Assembly (NCBI RefSeq): GCF_030056665.1
Contig: NZ_JASHIG010000012.1
Length of the DNA: 64,000 nucleotides
Source: Flectobacillus roseus
Lineage (GTDB): Bacteria > Bacteroidota > Bacteroidia > Cytophagales > Spirosomataceae
Reading direction: 5' to 3' (one strand)
Positions 8,498 to 17,759 of the stretch are shown here, piece by piece (positions within the stretch are counted from its first letter, which is position 1; each line of letters begins with the position of its first letter). The notes under the pieces were generated by a model. The model was given only the letters and a program-made list of their open reading frames with translations, made no database searches and had not been told where the DNA came from. Made by a program: the position numbers and the translations under genes.

Positions 8498-9490
8498 ATG
8501 TCTCTTTACAACGTTAGAACTCCTGATTCGCCTCCCAAAATTGAGGCAATTAGTATTGATAAAAGGCCGTTGATATCTGTTATGATCCCTGCCTATAATT
8601 GTTATGCGTATGTCGAGCAGACCCTAAAAAGCGTAATACATCAAGTTCAGGACTTCTCTGATTTTCAAATAGAAATTATCGATGACCATAGCACAGATGG
8701 CGACCTTGGTGCTATTGTAGAGAAATACAGTCATTTGAATATCGGTTACTTTCGTCAAGAAAAAAATGTGGGTAGCCTCAGAAACTTCGAGACCTGTATC
8801 AATCGTGCTAAAGGTCACTGGATTCATATCTTACATGGAGATGATATGGTGAAAGAGGGATTTTATCAAGAGATTTTTGAGTTGATTCGGTCTTATCCAA
8901 AGGTTGGTGCAGTGTTCACTGATTATATCTATATGAATGAAAAAAATGAAGAACTATATGCCTTACCTCCCTTGCATCATGAATCAGGAATTCTGCATAA
9001 TTGGTTTGAAAGAATCTCAAAAGGGCAGCGAGTACAGCCCCCCGCAATTGTTGTAAAACGCTCGGTATATGAAGATTTGGGTAGTTTTTTTGCCGTACAC
9101 TATGGCGAAGATTGGGAAATGTGGGTAAGAATTGCCTCCAAATACGATTTTGCATATACCCCAAAATACCTTGCCCTATATCGACTCCATCAGAATAATA
9201 TCACAAGTCGTTCCTTTTTATCAAACGATGATATCAAAAGCATCCTGAAGGTTATAGACATTATTCAGCACTATTGGCCAACAGACAAAAGAAAGGAGCT
9301 TAAGCAAGAGGCTTTAAAAAATTTCTCACAATACTTTGCCAAAATTTCCGATAAAATTTATCATGATTATCGTAGTCCTCAAGCAGCTCACAAACATGCT
9401 TGGCAAAGCTTTTTAATGCATCAAAATCAGATTACGCTCAAATACTTCGTGAAAAATACCATCAAACGCATAATTAGATACAGAATTTAG
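8498..9490 (+). CDS. Family 2 glycosyltransferase
   Basis: This 330-residue protein has a GT2 domain beginning near residue 26 with LISVMIPAYNCYAYVEQTL, then QIEIIDDHSTDG and the DxD-type motif ILHGDDMVKEG. The catalytic-region residues lie in YGEDWEMWVRI (ED of the ED-x motif), followed by YRLHQNNIT. The C-terminal 90 residues are basic and helical, as in many membrane-associated GT2 enzymes. It is in the same direction as the export operon but 416 bases from the preceding gene. It probably assembles the same surface polysaccharide; donor and acceptor cannot be deduced. Confidence 0.9.
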   Translation: MSLYNVRTPDSPPKIEAISIDKRPLISVMIPAYNCYAYVEQTLKSVIHQVQDFSDFQIEIIDDHSTDGDLGAIVEKYSHLNIGYFRQEKNVGSLRNFETCINRAKGHWIHILHGDDMVKEGFYQEIFELIRSYPKVGAVFTDYIYMNEKNEELYALPPLHHESGILHNWFERISKGQRVQPPAIVVKRSVYEDLGSFFAVHYGEDWEMWVRIASKYDFAYTPKYLALYRLHQNNITSRSFLSNDDIKSILKVIDIIQHYWPTDKRKELKQEALKNFSQYFAKISDKIYHDYRSPQAAHKHAWQSFLMHQNQITLKYFVKNTIKRIIRYRI

Positions 9491-9846
9491 TGGTAGAATA
9501 TTGAGCGATTGAGTGATTCCATTTGTAGAAGTATTTAGGCTTTGTGGTATCAGCTTTCAGCGGTGGGCTTTGGGAAAAGCAGGTCTTAGGTTATTAAAAA
9601 AGATGAATCAACCCCAATTTCTAGGGTTGGGATTATTCTACAAGTTTTTATCAAAAAAGCGGTCGAAAAATATATTTTCGACCGCTTTTTTGATACTACT
9701 ATGCTGGATATGAATGGCTCAAGACGACATCGTTGCATCTTTACTGATGCATTACATAATCGTTCAATAAGAGATGCTCCCTCTTTTCCTTAGACAGATT
9801 CAGCATAACGCCAAATCAATAATTTCAGGAGAACTCAATCTGCATC
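9491..9846. other. Intergenic region between convergent genes
   Basis: This 356-base spacer separates the glycosyltransferase and the fucosidase. It contains the long terminator-like hairpin at 9653-9691 and a downstream stretch similar to 61720-61773 (repeat family R2). A 66-codon ORF across it (9513-9713) runs through the hairpin and is not considered a gene. Confidence 0.6.
9653..9691. terminator. Bidirectional terminator hairpin, repeat family R2
   Basis: Seventeen-base perfect arms start with an A6 run and end with a T6 run around GCGGTCG/CGACCGC, enclosing a 5-base loop. The A and T tails make it a terminator for both convergent genes. The hairpin and the roughly 50 bases after it resemble the element at 61682-61773. 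Confidence 0.8.
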
Positions 9847-11292
9847 TTATTTATTTGTCACTTTAAATACCCAAGCTGGTTGCGAAGCAAATGCTGCACG
9901 AACTTTTTCAGGAATAGTTACTTCAATTCCGTTAGGAGTAACTTTGTATTTTAAAGGTTTGATTTCTCCAATTAATGTTATAGTTGTAGACTTTTCAGCC
10001 TTTTTCCAAGGTAAAACCACCGTTGCAGGAACAGTTTCTCCTTCTTTGGCCAAGTAAGTCAAATACGTCGATTTTTCTTTTCCAGTAAATGCCCATTGTC
10101 CTTCACGGTATGGCGCCACAGGTTTGGTACCGTAAATAGATTCTCCGTTTACAGATACCCATTTACCCATTTCTTCCATACGTTGGTAGGCTTCGTTGTG
10201 CCATTCACCGTCTGGTCCTGGGGCTACGTTCAACAATAAGTTACCATTTTTAGCCACGATGTCGACCAACATGTGAATGATTTCACGAAGCGATTTGTAC
10301 TTGTCATTAGGTACATACGACCAGCTGGTCCCCATAGTAGTACAAGTTTCCCAAGGAATCGGCATGTAATGGTCAGGAATAGACTGTTCTGGTGTTACAT
10401 AGTTTTCGAATTCGCCCGTTACAGTACGGTCAACCACCAAAAGCCCTGGCTGATTTTTACGTCCCATTGCCGCAATTTTTGCCATGTCAATATCTTGGTC
10501 ATAAGGAATCGTTTTTTGCCAACTGATATTTGGATCAATCGTCGAGAATGGACGTACCCAACCGCCATCTAACCAAAGAATATCCATTTTGCCATATTGG
10601 GTCATCAACTCCTCAATTTGGTTGTAGGTAAAGTCTTTGAACTCTTGCCATTTTTGAGGATACTTCTTCGGATCATAGTTGACATTGCGGTCTTTTGGTG
10701 GAAAATATGACCACCAATATGAAGGCGTATTCCAGTCTGGCTTCGAGAAATAAGCCCCAACCATGAAATCTTTTTTACGAAAAGCATCAAATACTTCCTT
10801 GGCAATATTGCTACGTGGATTACTAGAGAAAGGCGTTTTGGCATCCGTAACTTTGTAGTTGGTATATTTTGAATCAAACATACAAAAACCGTCATGGTGC
10901 TTTGTGGTAAAAACCACATACTTCATCCCTGCTTTTTGAGCAGCATCTGCCCATTTTTCTGGCGCAAATTTTACAGGATTAAAGGTAGTTTGAAGATTTT
11001 CGTAAGCTTTTTTGTATTCAAAATAATTGGTAGAAGATGCCCCTTTACGCTCGCACCAACCCTCATCTTCAGGACATAATGACCAAGACTCAACGATACC
11101 CCATTCGCTGTAGGTACCCCAGTGCATCAACAACCCAAATTTGATGTCTTGCCAGTTGTCTAGTTTCTTTTTTACCAACTCATCCTTCGGCCATACATAC
11201 TTGCTATGGTCTTGTTCTGAGTGTTGTTGGGCGTACGAATTACCCAACATCAAACTTGATAACAGGCTGAGTAAGATTACTTTTTTCTTCAT
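9847..11292 (-). CDS. Secreted alpha-L-fucosidase, GH29
   Basis: This 481-residue protein opens with the signal peptide MKKKVILLSLLSSLMLGNSYAQ. The GH29 catalytic barrel shows the substrate-binding FGLLMHWGTYSEWG, the TTKHHDGFCMFDS motif (HHDGF at 132-136) and MDILWLDGGW, whose Asp242 is the expected nucleophile. The last 90 residues form the usual C-terminal beta domain. GH29 enzymes release terminal alpha-linked L-fucose with retention. The gene is the last of five on this strand after SusC, SusD, the FG-GAP protein and the haloperoxidase, so it probably trims fucose from the glycan imported by that locus. It lies 38 bases from the haloperoxidase stop, which fits co-transcription. Confidence 0.93.
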   Translation of the reverse strand: MKKKVILLSLLSSLMLGNSYAQQHSEQDHSKYVWPKDELVKKKLDNWQDIKFGLLMHWGTYSEWGIVESWSLCPEDEGWCERKGASSTNYFEYKKAYENLQTTFNPVKFAPEKWADAAQKAGMKYVVFTTKHHDGFCMFDSKYTNYKVTDAKTPFSSNPRSNIAKEVFDAFRKKDFMVGAYFSKPDWNTPSYWWSYFPPKDRNVNYDPKKYPQKWQEFKDFTYNQIEELMTQYGKMDILWLDGGWVRPFSTIDPNISWQKTIPYDQDIDMAKIAAMGRKNQPGLLVVDRTVTGEFENYVTPEQSIPDHYMPIPWETCTTMGTSWSYVPNDKYKSLREIIHMLVDIVAKNGNLLLNVAPGPDGEWHNEAYQRMEEMGKWVSVNGESIYGTKPVAPYREGQWAFTGKEKSTYLTYLAKEGETVPATVVLPWKKAEKSTTITLIGEIKPLKYKVTPNGIEVTIPEKVRAAFASQPAWVFKVTNK

Positions 11293-11330
11293 TGTTTTAA
11301 TTATTGAAAATTGACTGTAGGAAAATAATG

Positions 11331-12662
11331 CTAGTTAAAAAAAGGTTTAACACCTTTAGCCTTGAGTTTGTTGAGCATAAAATTACCCAAGTTTCTGCCT
11401 TGTGATTGTCCATTTTTGATGGCATCCATATAATGAATTCCACCATAAAGTCTCGAAATTGCTGCTTCGTTAGCTGCTTGACGAAATGATGTAAAATCAC
11501 GTGGTTTTAAATCAAAATAAATTTCAGAGTCATCGGTATAAGCAAAATTATCCCCTAAAAAATACGTTAGCACTTCCGCCGATGCGGTAGAAATAACACT
11601 ATGTCCACTTGTGTACTCTGGGAAAGGCGGTGTTTGTAACAACGGTTGCCAATGTATATCCCAAAAGCGATTAATAACTGTTTCGGGTCTGATACGATTA
11701 CTTCTATATTTCTCATCCCAACAACTAATAAAAGCATCCATCAGGGTTGTGGCTACTAATGAATGTAGCACAATTGCTTTTTCAAAGGGTAAATTTATTT
11801 TGCTACAAGCAATACTTGTGATGTTCATCCAGTGACCACCCGGGCTCATTTTTTTGAAGCCAATCGACATGTGACCAGAGGTATTTACAGCAAATGGATT
11901 ACAGTCCCAAAATGCGGCAATCAAGCGCTGTTCGGCACTTAGATTTTTTCCTACCTCATATACTTCTTTTGCCAAAACATAAAAATCACTTGTTGGCTCA
12001 GCGCTATATGCAACAGGCGGAACAGGTTTGAATTGAGCCGCACTATCTATCACCATTGGTTTGATGGTTTTCCAATTTGGCTCCACAGCCTCCATATAAG
12101 CTGGAGGCGTTGGATACCAATAAGCATCACCCTTTAAAGGACGATAACGACGAAGTGTACTCAGTTTGAGGTAACCATCTGTTTTTGACCAAGCCACAAT
12201 TTGCGGTGAAATGGACTTAGCGTAATCTACAGAAGCGGTAATTTCTTTATCAGCATAGCCTTCCTTTTTCCATTTTTCTAGAAGCTTTTGTTGATCTGTC
12301 TCTAGCTGAAAACCAGAAGGCAACATCAAACGACCTGTTTCTAAAATGCTGTATAAGGCTGCCAATTTAATATTTGCATTGGTAGGTTTTTCAAACTTAA
12401 GGGTTGGAAAACCTTTGATATAATCTTTTGGATTCAGCACTTCATTATTCTCAGCAGATAATATGCTTTGAGCACTCACCAACGCATAAGTGTAAAACCT
12501 TGATGCTGCAGGAGGATTTACCACATCATGAAGCATGACCATCGACAAAGAAAAAATAGTTGGCTGAATATAACTTTCAATGGGAGCTTTAGGCTTTTTC
12601 GCCCATGAAATTTGACCTCCCAAAAGACACATTAGCAATAGGATCAATTGAATTCTTTTCAT
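11331..12662 (-). CDS. Vanadium-dependent haloperoxidase/PAP2-superfamily protein, secreted
   Basis: This 443-residue protein has the signal peptide MKRIQLILLLMCLLGGQISWA. All three vanadate/phosphate-pocket motifs are visible: Lys318 and Arg325-Pro326 in the K-x6-RP motif, TSGHS at 351-355 with His354, and SRLYGGIH at 403-410 with Arg404 and His410. This set is shared by vanadium chloroperoxidases and PAP2 acid phosphatases; the spacing and size resemble the vanadium chloroperoxidase-like group of Bacteroidota. Its ATG overlaps the stop of the FG-GAP gene by 4 bases, so the two are coupled. Whether it oxidises halide or acts as a phosphatase cannot be told from sequence. Confidence 0.88.
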   Translation of the reverse strand: MKRIQLILLLMCLLGGQISWAKKPKAPIESYIQPTIFSLSMVMLHDVVNPPAASRFYTYALVSAQSILSAENNEVLNPKDYIKGFPTLKFEKPTNANIKLAALYSILETGRLMLPSGFQLETDQQKLLEKWKKEGYADKEITASVDYAKSISPQIVAWSKTDGYLKLSTLRRYRPLKGDAYWYPTPPAYMEAVEPNWKTIKPMVIDSAAQFKPVPPVAYSAEPTSDFYVLAKEVYEVGKNLSAEQRLIAAFWDCNPFAVNTSGHMSIGFKKMSPGGHWMNITSIACSKINLPFEKAIVLHSLVATTLMDAFISCWDEKYRSNRIRPETVINRFWDIHWQPLLQTPPFPEYTSGHSVISTASAEVLTYFLGDNFAYTDDSEIYFDLKPRDFTSFRQAANEAAISRLYGGIHYMDAIKNGQSQGRNLGNFMLNKLKAKGVKPFFN

Positions 12663-15600
12663 TCTTTATAAAATTGTAAAGCCTGATTAAAGGCACCAAT
12701 AATAAGATATGTTTTTCCTGCTATCTCTAACTCGACCTGCGATTTTACATCTCCTCGGACTGATAATCCTGATAAATTTTGAGGAACATATTCTAATGCA
12801 CCCTTGCCATTTCCTTTCAGGAAGCAACCATAATTGGCATCCATACTTCCCAATTTTAAGCGATTATCGGTTTTGTTCCCCAAAAGCAATACATCTTGAT
12901 TTCCATCTTTATCAAAATCCTTGATAAGGATTTGTGTTACTGGGGCAAATTGTGCTTGAACAGGCAAATCCACCTTCTTAAAATTCCATTGTTGAGAAGT
13001 TCCTTTATTACTCAAAAAGTAACATGTTTTTACTTCATCTAATGTCAGTTTAGGCGCTTTGGCTAAATCCTCTGGTGAAAATATTTCCTGAATCGTGGCG
13101 TCAGCATACTGTTTGTAAGAAGAAAACTTGCGTCGCATCGGGAATATTTGATCGTTTAACTCGTCGCGACTCACGTATGGATATGACTTTCCTTGTACAT
13201 AAAAGCAGAGGAACGGGTCAATGGAACCATTATCATCAAAGTCTGTAAAATAAAGCTCTGCAGGCTCTTGTTTGGTAGCTTTTATAACAGCATTTGAACC
13301 TTGATTTCCAACGATTATATCCTTGATACCATCACGATTTAGATCTGCCAATGCTATTGAGTACCAAAAACCGTTATCAGCATTGGGAAAATAGTCTTTA
13401 CTTTTTTCGATGAATCCTGTATTTGAATTAATAAATACTTTGATTGGCATCATTTCGCCTACTAAAATTAAATCTGGTCTTCCGTCTTCATTGATATCAT
13501 GCCAAACTGCATCAGTCAGCATTCCAATTTTGGCAAAAGGAATATCAGTAATCGTAAAATTACCTTTTCCATCATTGGCTAGTAAATAAGTAGTAGGCGC
13601 CAATGGATATTTACCGGGAATCACTCTACCTCCTATCAATAAATCTAGGTCTCCATCCAGATCAAAATCACAAGTTTTGACAAATGCCTTACTACTCGCA
13701 CTTACATCTGGTAAGTTTTGTTTTACAAACCCACCTTTACCATTATTCAGAAATAATTCATCCTGTAGAGAAGACGTTTGAGGATCAAAGATGGAGTATC
13801 CTCCCTTTGCGATATATAAATCTTGAAAACCATCTTTATTTGCATCAAAAAAGGTAGCTGCAGAAATGGCAGAGTTACTTTCATCACCAAACTCTAAGTC
13901 AGAGAGTGTAGTAAACTTTCCATCTGGCATTTGCATAAAAATCTTTCCATTTTGATTTTTATTTCCACTAATAAACAAATCTTCTAGTTTATCATTGTTG
14001 ACATCTGCTTTGGCTAAAACAGGACCCACAGAAGAATACATAGAAAGCATCAAAGGTTGTCGCTTAAAGTCATTTTCTAAATATGCGTCATGACGATATG
14101 GAATAAGCGCTTTGCTTGTTTGAAAAGTCTCGATATGGTTACTAAAAATTTTTTCAGCAAGGGTACCTGCTTTTTTAATTTTCAGTAACTGATTAGTTGT
14201 CACATTTTTTAACCATTGTTCGGTACGGTCTGGCCAAACAATTTTAATAGAATCTATTTTGGTAGAAGCACCAACCCCAAAATGCAATCTCAGAGGCTCG
14301 CAAGACAAATATCCGCGATAAGGATTTACTTCTTGATATTGTATTTGCTTATTTGCATACAGATATACTTTTGTTCCTAAAACCGTTTTTGAGACATTGT
14401 CATTGACAAGTGAAATCTGCAAATAGTTTATAGATTTGTTGTTGCTACTAAGGTTTTCGAAAATACTGGCATCATCATTAATGTTATTGATGATTAATTC
14501 CAAATCACCATCATTATCTAAGTCAGCATAGGCAGCTCCACTTGAAACAGTAGATTCTGTAATACCCCAAGCAATTTGTTTATTACTAAAATTGAGGTTC
14601 CCTTCATTCTTATAAATGTAATTAGCAAGCTTGGTAGAAGGCATTGCCATGACTAAATCCATCAATTGCATGGGCTCACGATCCATGGCTTTTTTGATTT
14701 TATAGTCACCCCAATATCTTAAAAAATCCTTATTAGTGTAATCTCGTAGATATCCATTACTGATAAAAATATCTTTAAGTCCATCGTTATCAAAATCAAC
14801 AATCAGCGGGCACCAACTCCAGTCGGTACTTGCAATTCCTGAAAGTCGAGCTATTTCACTAAAAGTGGGAAAGCCACTTTTATCATTTCCCAAATTAAGC
14901 TGCAACATATTGTGCATATACTGTTTGTGCAAACCTTGCTGTTGCATCAACTCAAAAGACTCATAATTTTCCTGTAACTGTAATAGCTTTTGTCGTCTAT
15001 TGTCTTCAGGAAGCATATCAAGCGAAAGAATATCGGGAAGAGCATCGTTATTAAAATCGGCAATATCTACCCCCATTGAAAACTGGGCTAGATGACGAAA
15101 CGCACGAGGAGTTTGTTCTAGAAAAGAGCCATTACCTTTATTGAGGTAAAGATAATCGGGTTCATTATAATCGTTTGTTACATAAATATCAGGCAAACCG
15201 TCCGTATTTACATCGGCTATTGCTATACCAAGTCCAAAAGTTAAGGGGTATTGATGAATTCCTGCTTTTGCAGAAACATCGATAAAATGCCCATTTTGAT
15301 TTTCAAAAAGTCTATTTCCAGCCAAAGAATCCACCTCTGTACGAAGGCGAGCCAATTCCATGTTATCATATTTTTTCACATTATGATTGAGCAGGAACAT
15401 ATCCAAATCTCCGTCTAAATCATAATCTAAAAAGGCAGCTTGCGTACTGTAACACGGGCTATCTAAGCCAAATTCTTTCGCTTTTTCAATAAACTTTACC
15501 GAACCATCTTTTTGTTTACCTTGGTTGATATACAATTGATTTCGGCGTAACTCTTCTGAGACTTTTCCCGAATAACATATATAAATATCCAAAAAACCAT

Positions 15601-15985
15601 CGCCATTGACATCGGCCAAAGTGACACCTGTTTTCCAGCCACCTTTTTTACCTTCTAGACCTTCTCCAGCAATTTTCGTAATCTCCTTAAATTTAAGTTT
15701 TCCCTGATTCAGATATAATTTATTGGCTTTCATATTTGCCGTAAAAAATATATCTTCCAATCCATCGTTGTTCAAATCGCCCACTGCAACACCACCACCA
15801 TTGAAGAAATACTCATATGCCATTACATTCAAATCCTCAGTTTCGCTAATAATATTTTTGAAGTTGACACCCGAGTATTGGGCATCTACCTTTTTAAAAA
15901 GTGTGTTTTGAGCAAATATTGATTTATTGAAAAAACAGCAGACTGTTATTGTCAATAATGTTCGGGAGGCAAATAGACGTGTCAT
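12659..15985 (-). CDS. FG-GAP/VCBS repeat protein with UnbV/ASPIC domain, secreted
   Basis: The start at 15985 (MTRLFASRTLLTITVCCFFN) is preferred over an ATG 13 codons earlier, because it begins the signal peptide ending at IFAQ; this gives 1108 residues. More than ten calcium-loop motifs of the form DxNxDGxxD recur (DVNGDGFLDI, DYDLDGDLDM, DFDNDGLKDI, DINEDGRPDL), marking FG-GAP beta-propeller blades in two blocks. Between the blocks, around residues 525-600, a segment with GYLSCEPLRLHFGVG and IKIVWPDR matches the UnbV/ASPIC domain. Family members are extracellular or periplasmic, with roles mostly unknown. Its stop overlaps the haloperoxidase start, and the pair sits directly behind SusCD, so a partnership with the oxidase is likely (inference). 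Confidence 0.88.
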   Translation of the reverse strand: MTRLFASRTLLTITVCCFFNKSIFAQNTLFKKVDAQYSGVNFKNIISETEDLNVMAYEYFFNGGGVAVGDLNNDGLEDIFFTANMKANKLYLNQGKLKFKEITKIAGEGLEGKKGGWKTGVTLADVNGDGFLDIYICYSGKVSEELRRNQLYINQGKQKDGSVKFIEKAKEFGLDSPCYSTQAAFLDYDLDGDLDMFLLNHNVKKYDNMELARLRTEVDSLAGNRLFENQNGHFIDVSAKAGIHQYPLTFGLGIAIADVNTDGLPDIYVTNDYNEPDYLYLNKGNGSFLEQTPRAFRHLAQFSMGVDIADFNNDALPDILSLDMLPEDNRRQKLLQLQENYESFELMQQQGLHKQYMHNMLQLNLGNDKSGFPTFSEIARLSGIASTDWSWCPLIVDFDNDGLKDIFISNGYLRDYTNKDFLRYWGDYKIKKAMDREPMQLMDLVMAMPSTKLANYIYKNEGNLNFSNKQIAWGITESTVSSGAAYADLDNDGDLELIINNINDDASIFENLSSNNKSINYLQISLVNDNVSKTVLGTKVYLYANKQIQYQEVNPYRGYLSCEPLRLHFGVGASTKIDSIKIVWPDRTEQWLKNVTTNQLLKIKKAGTLAEKIFSNHIETFQTSKALIPYRHDAYLENDFKRQPLMLSMYSSVGPVLAKADVNNDKLEDLFISGNKNQNGKIFMQMPDGKFTTLSDLEFGDESNSAISAATFFDANKDGFQDLYIAKGGYSIFDPQTSSLQDELFLNNGKGGFVKQNLPDVSASSKAFVKTCDFDLDGDLDLLIGGRVIPGKYPLAPTTYLLANDGKGNFTITDIPFAKIGMLTDAVWHDINEDGRPDLILVGEMMPIKVFINSNTGFIEKSKDYFPNADNGFWYSIALADLNRDGIKDIIVGNQGSNAVIKATKQEPAELYFTDFDDNGSIDPFLCFYVQGKSYPYVSRDELNDQIFPMRRKFSSYKQYADATIQEIFSPEDLAKAPKLTLDEVKTCYFLSNKGTSQQWNFKKVDLPVQAQFAPVTQILIKDFDKDGNQDVLLLGNKTDNRLKLGSMDANYGCFLKGNGKGALEYVPQNLSGLSVRGDVKSQVELEIAGKTYLIIGAFNQALQFYKE

Positions 15986-16100
15986 GGGTAAATTCGAATA
16001 GAGTAATATAAAAACTTCGACCAAAATAATCAGCCGAAGTTGTAAAAAAATACAATATTATACTAAACTGTCAAGCAAGAATTAAGCATATCTTTAATAG

Positions 16101-16127
16101 AAAGAGCAAGGAAAGTCCTTGCTCTTT
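16101..16127 (-). terminator. Hairpin terminator after susD
   Basis: Perfect 12-base arms AAAGAGCAAGGA and TCCTTGCTCTTT enclose a 3-base loop, 10 bases past the SusD stop. On the minus strand a short T-run follows. It may reduce, without abolishing, read-through into the FG-GAP gene. Confidence 0.75.
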
Positions 16128-16136
16128 CATCAATAA

Positions 16137-17741
16137 TTATTTATCCCACCAAGTGCGAGCAGTAAAAGTATTACCACCAGACAACAAACCAACTGCAGCA
16201 TTCAAGTTAACAGGGTTAGTTGAAGATTCACTTGCTTTGTAAGGAATACGTCTTGGAATAACTCCACCAGTAAAGTTGTTAGCAAAGTTTACTGGAGTTA
16301 ACACTGGGTATCCTGAACGTTTCCAGTTAATCCAAGTTTCAATAAAGTTGAATGTAATTGAAGTAGTTACCCAAATTTGCTCATTGATTTGTTTCAATGA
16401 AGCTGTTGTTGAACTCGTATTCAATGCATTTGTAGCCAAGTATGCAGGCATCGCAGCAATTGCTGCTTTGATAGCGGCATCGCTAGCAGTAGCAGTATTG
16501 AAAGCTGTCAATGAAGAAACCGAAGCAGCAACACCATTTGCATAATGCTGAGCAGCTGTAACAGCACCAACGTTCCAACCTCTTACTTTAGCTTCAGCCA
16601 AATACAGTTCAACTTCAGAATATGTCAACAAGAAGTTAACACCACTACGATCCAAATACACTGCAGTTCTAGGACGAGAGTATTTACCTACACCAGCGAT
16701 ATCAGTACCAGTACCTGAAGCACCAGGGTATTGAGGGTGCTTGCTAATATCTGTAGCACCGCCATTCAAGTCATAACCATTTGGCAAACCAATTTGTGCT
16801 GAAGCAGTATTATCTCCAGCCAAGTTTTGGTTTGAGTTATTTGCATAACCAGGTAACGAAACCTCAGCAATAGCAGAAATACGTGGGTCATTTGTAGATT
16901 TCAAATAATCCATGAATGTCTTGCTCCAACGAACTTCTCTGTAGTCATCAGCAACTCTCAATGCATTTGAAGTAGCGTTAGAAGTAGTGTTTACATCTGT
17001 CAATACTTTTGCATCATCAGCAACCGCGGTGAATACACCACCAGCATAAGCTTTTTCAGCCCATGTTTTTGCAGACGCCTCATCAACTTTCGTCATACGC
17101 ATTGCCAAACGCAACATCAAAGAGTAACCAAATTTCTTCCATTTAGCTACATCACCTCCATAAATCAAGTCGGCTGTTGGACCAGCTTTGTTTACATCTA
17201 GGTTTTTAAGGGCTGTTTCCAACTCAGTCAACATACCAGTATAAATAGACTGTTGTGTATCATACTTTGGTTGAGCAACACCCGATTTTGCCATCAATGC
17301 TTGCGTATATGGAACATCACCATAGTTATCTGTCAAACGAGCGATGTTGATCACTTTCATGATTGCACCAACATTGTACAAGTTTGAAAGTTCAGGCTTG
17401 TCTTTCACTAAGTTTTGCATTTCGTACGCCAAAGATGCCGAACGATAGTTTTCACCCCAAAGACGACCTTGGTAATCAATAAAGCTACCCGATGCTAAAT
17501 ACTTGTCACCATTACCATAATAAGAGAAAGTAGAAGCGAGTGATTGAGACCACATACTTTGGAACAACAACTGCGAATAACCTGTGTTACCATAGTCAGA
17601 TTCTGATTGTGATAACAAATAATTTGGGTTAAAAACTGCTGCACTAGTTGCATTTGGGTCGGTGTTGATTTGTTCAAACTCAGATGTACAACCTTGAGTA
17701 AGTAACGCCGATAATCCTATATATACCAATATTTTTTTCAT
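16137..17741 (-). CDS. SusD/RagB-like outer-membrane nutrient-binding lipoprotein
   Basis: This 534-residue protein has a lipoprotein signal ending LLTQGC, so Cys18 is the lipidated residue. The segment FEQINTDPNATS right after it is typical of the SusD-2 branch, as are the paired helices with LYNVGAIMKVINIARLTDNYGDVPYTQAL and the C-terminal ETWINWKRSGYPVLTPVN. SusD proteins sit on the outside of the outer membrane as the lid of a SusC channel and bind the glycan or other nutrient. It follows the SusC gene by 18 bases and surely forms the complex with it. The ligand is unknown; the linked fucosidase suggests a fucosylated glycan. Confidence 0.94.
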   Translation of the reverse strand: MKKILVYIGLSALLTQGCTSEFEQINTDPNATSAAVFNPNYLLSQSESDYGNTGYSQLLFQSMWSQSLASTFSYYGNGDKYLASGSFIDYQGRLWGENYRSASLAYEMQNLVKDKPELSNLYNVGAIMKVINIARLTDNYGDVPYTQALMAKSGVAQPKYDTQQSIYTGMLTELETALKNLDVNKAGPTADLIYGGDVAKWKKFGYSLMLRLAMRMTKVDEASAKTWAEKAYAGGVFTAVADDAKVLTDVNTTSNATSNALRVADDYREVRWSKTFMDYLKSTNDPRISAIAEVSLPGYANNSNQNLAGDNTASAQIGLPNGYDLNGGATDISKHPQYPGASGTGTDIAGVGKYSRPRTAVYLDRSGVNFLLTYSEVELYLAEAKVRGWNVGAVTAAQHYANGVAASVSSLTAFNTATASDAAIKAAIAAMPAYLATNALNTSSTTASLKQINEQIWVTTSITFNFIETWINWKRSGYPVLTPVNFANNFTGGVIPRRIPYKASESSTNPVNLNAAVGLLSGGNTFTARTWWDK

Positions 17742-17759
17742 GTTCTTACAAAAGTTAGA

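Noticed and set aside
9513..9713. 66-codon plus-strand ORF after the glycosyltransferase
   Set aside because: It reads straight through the long terminator hairpin, has no recognisable motif and lies in repeat DNA between convergent genes.
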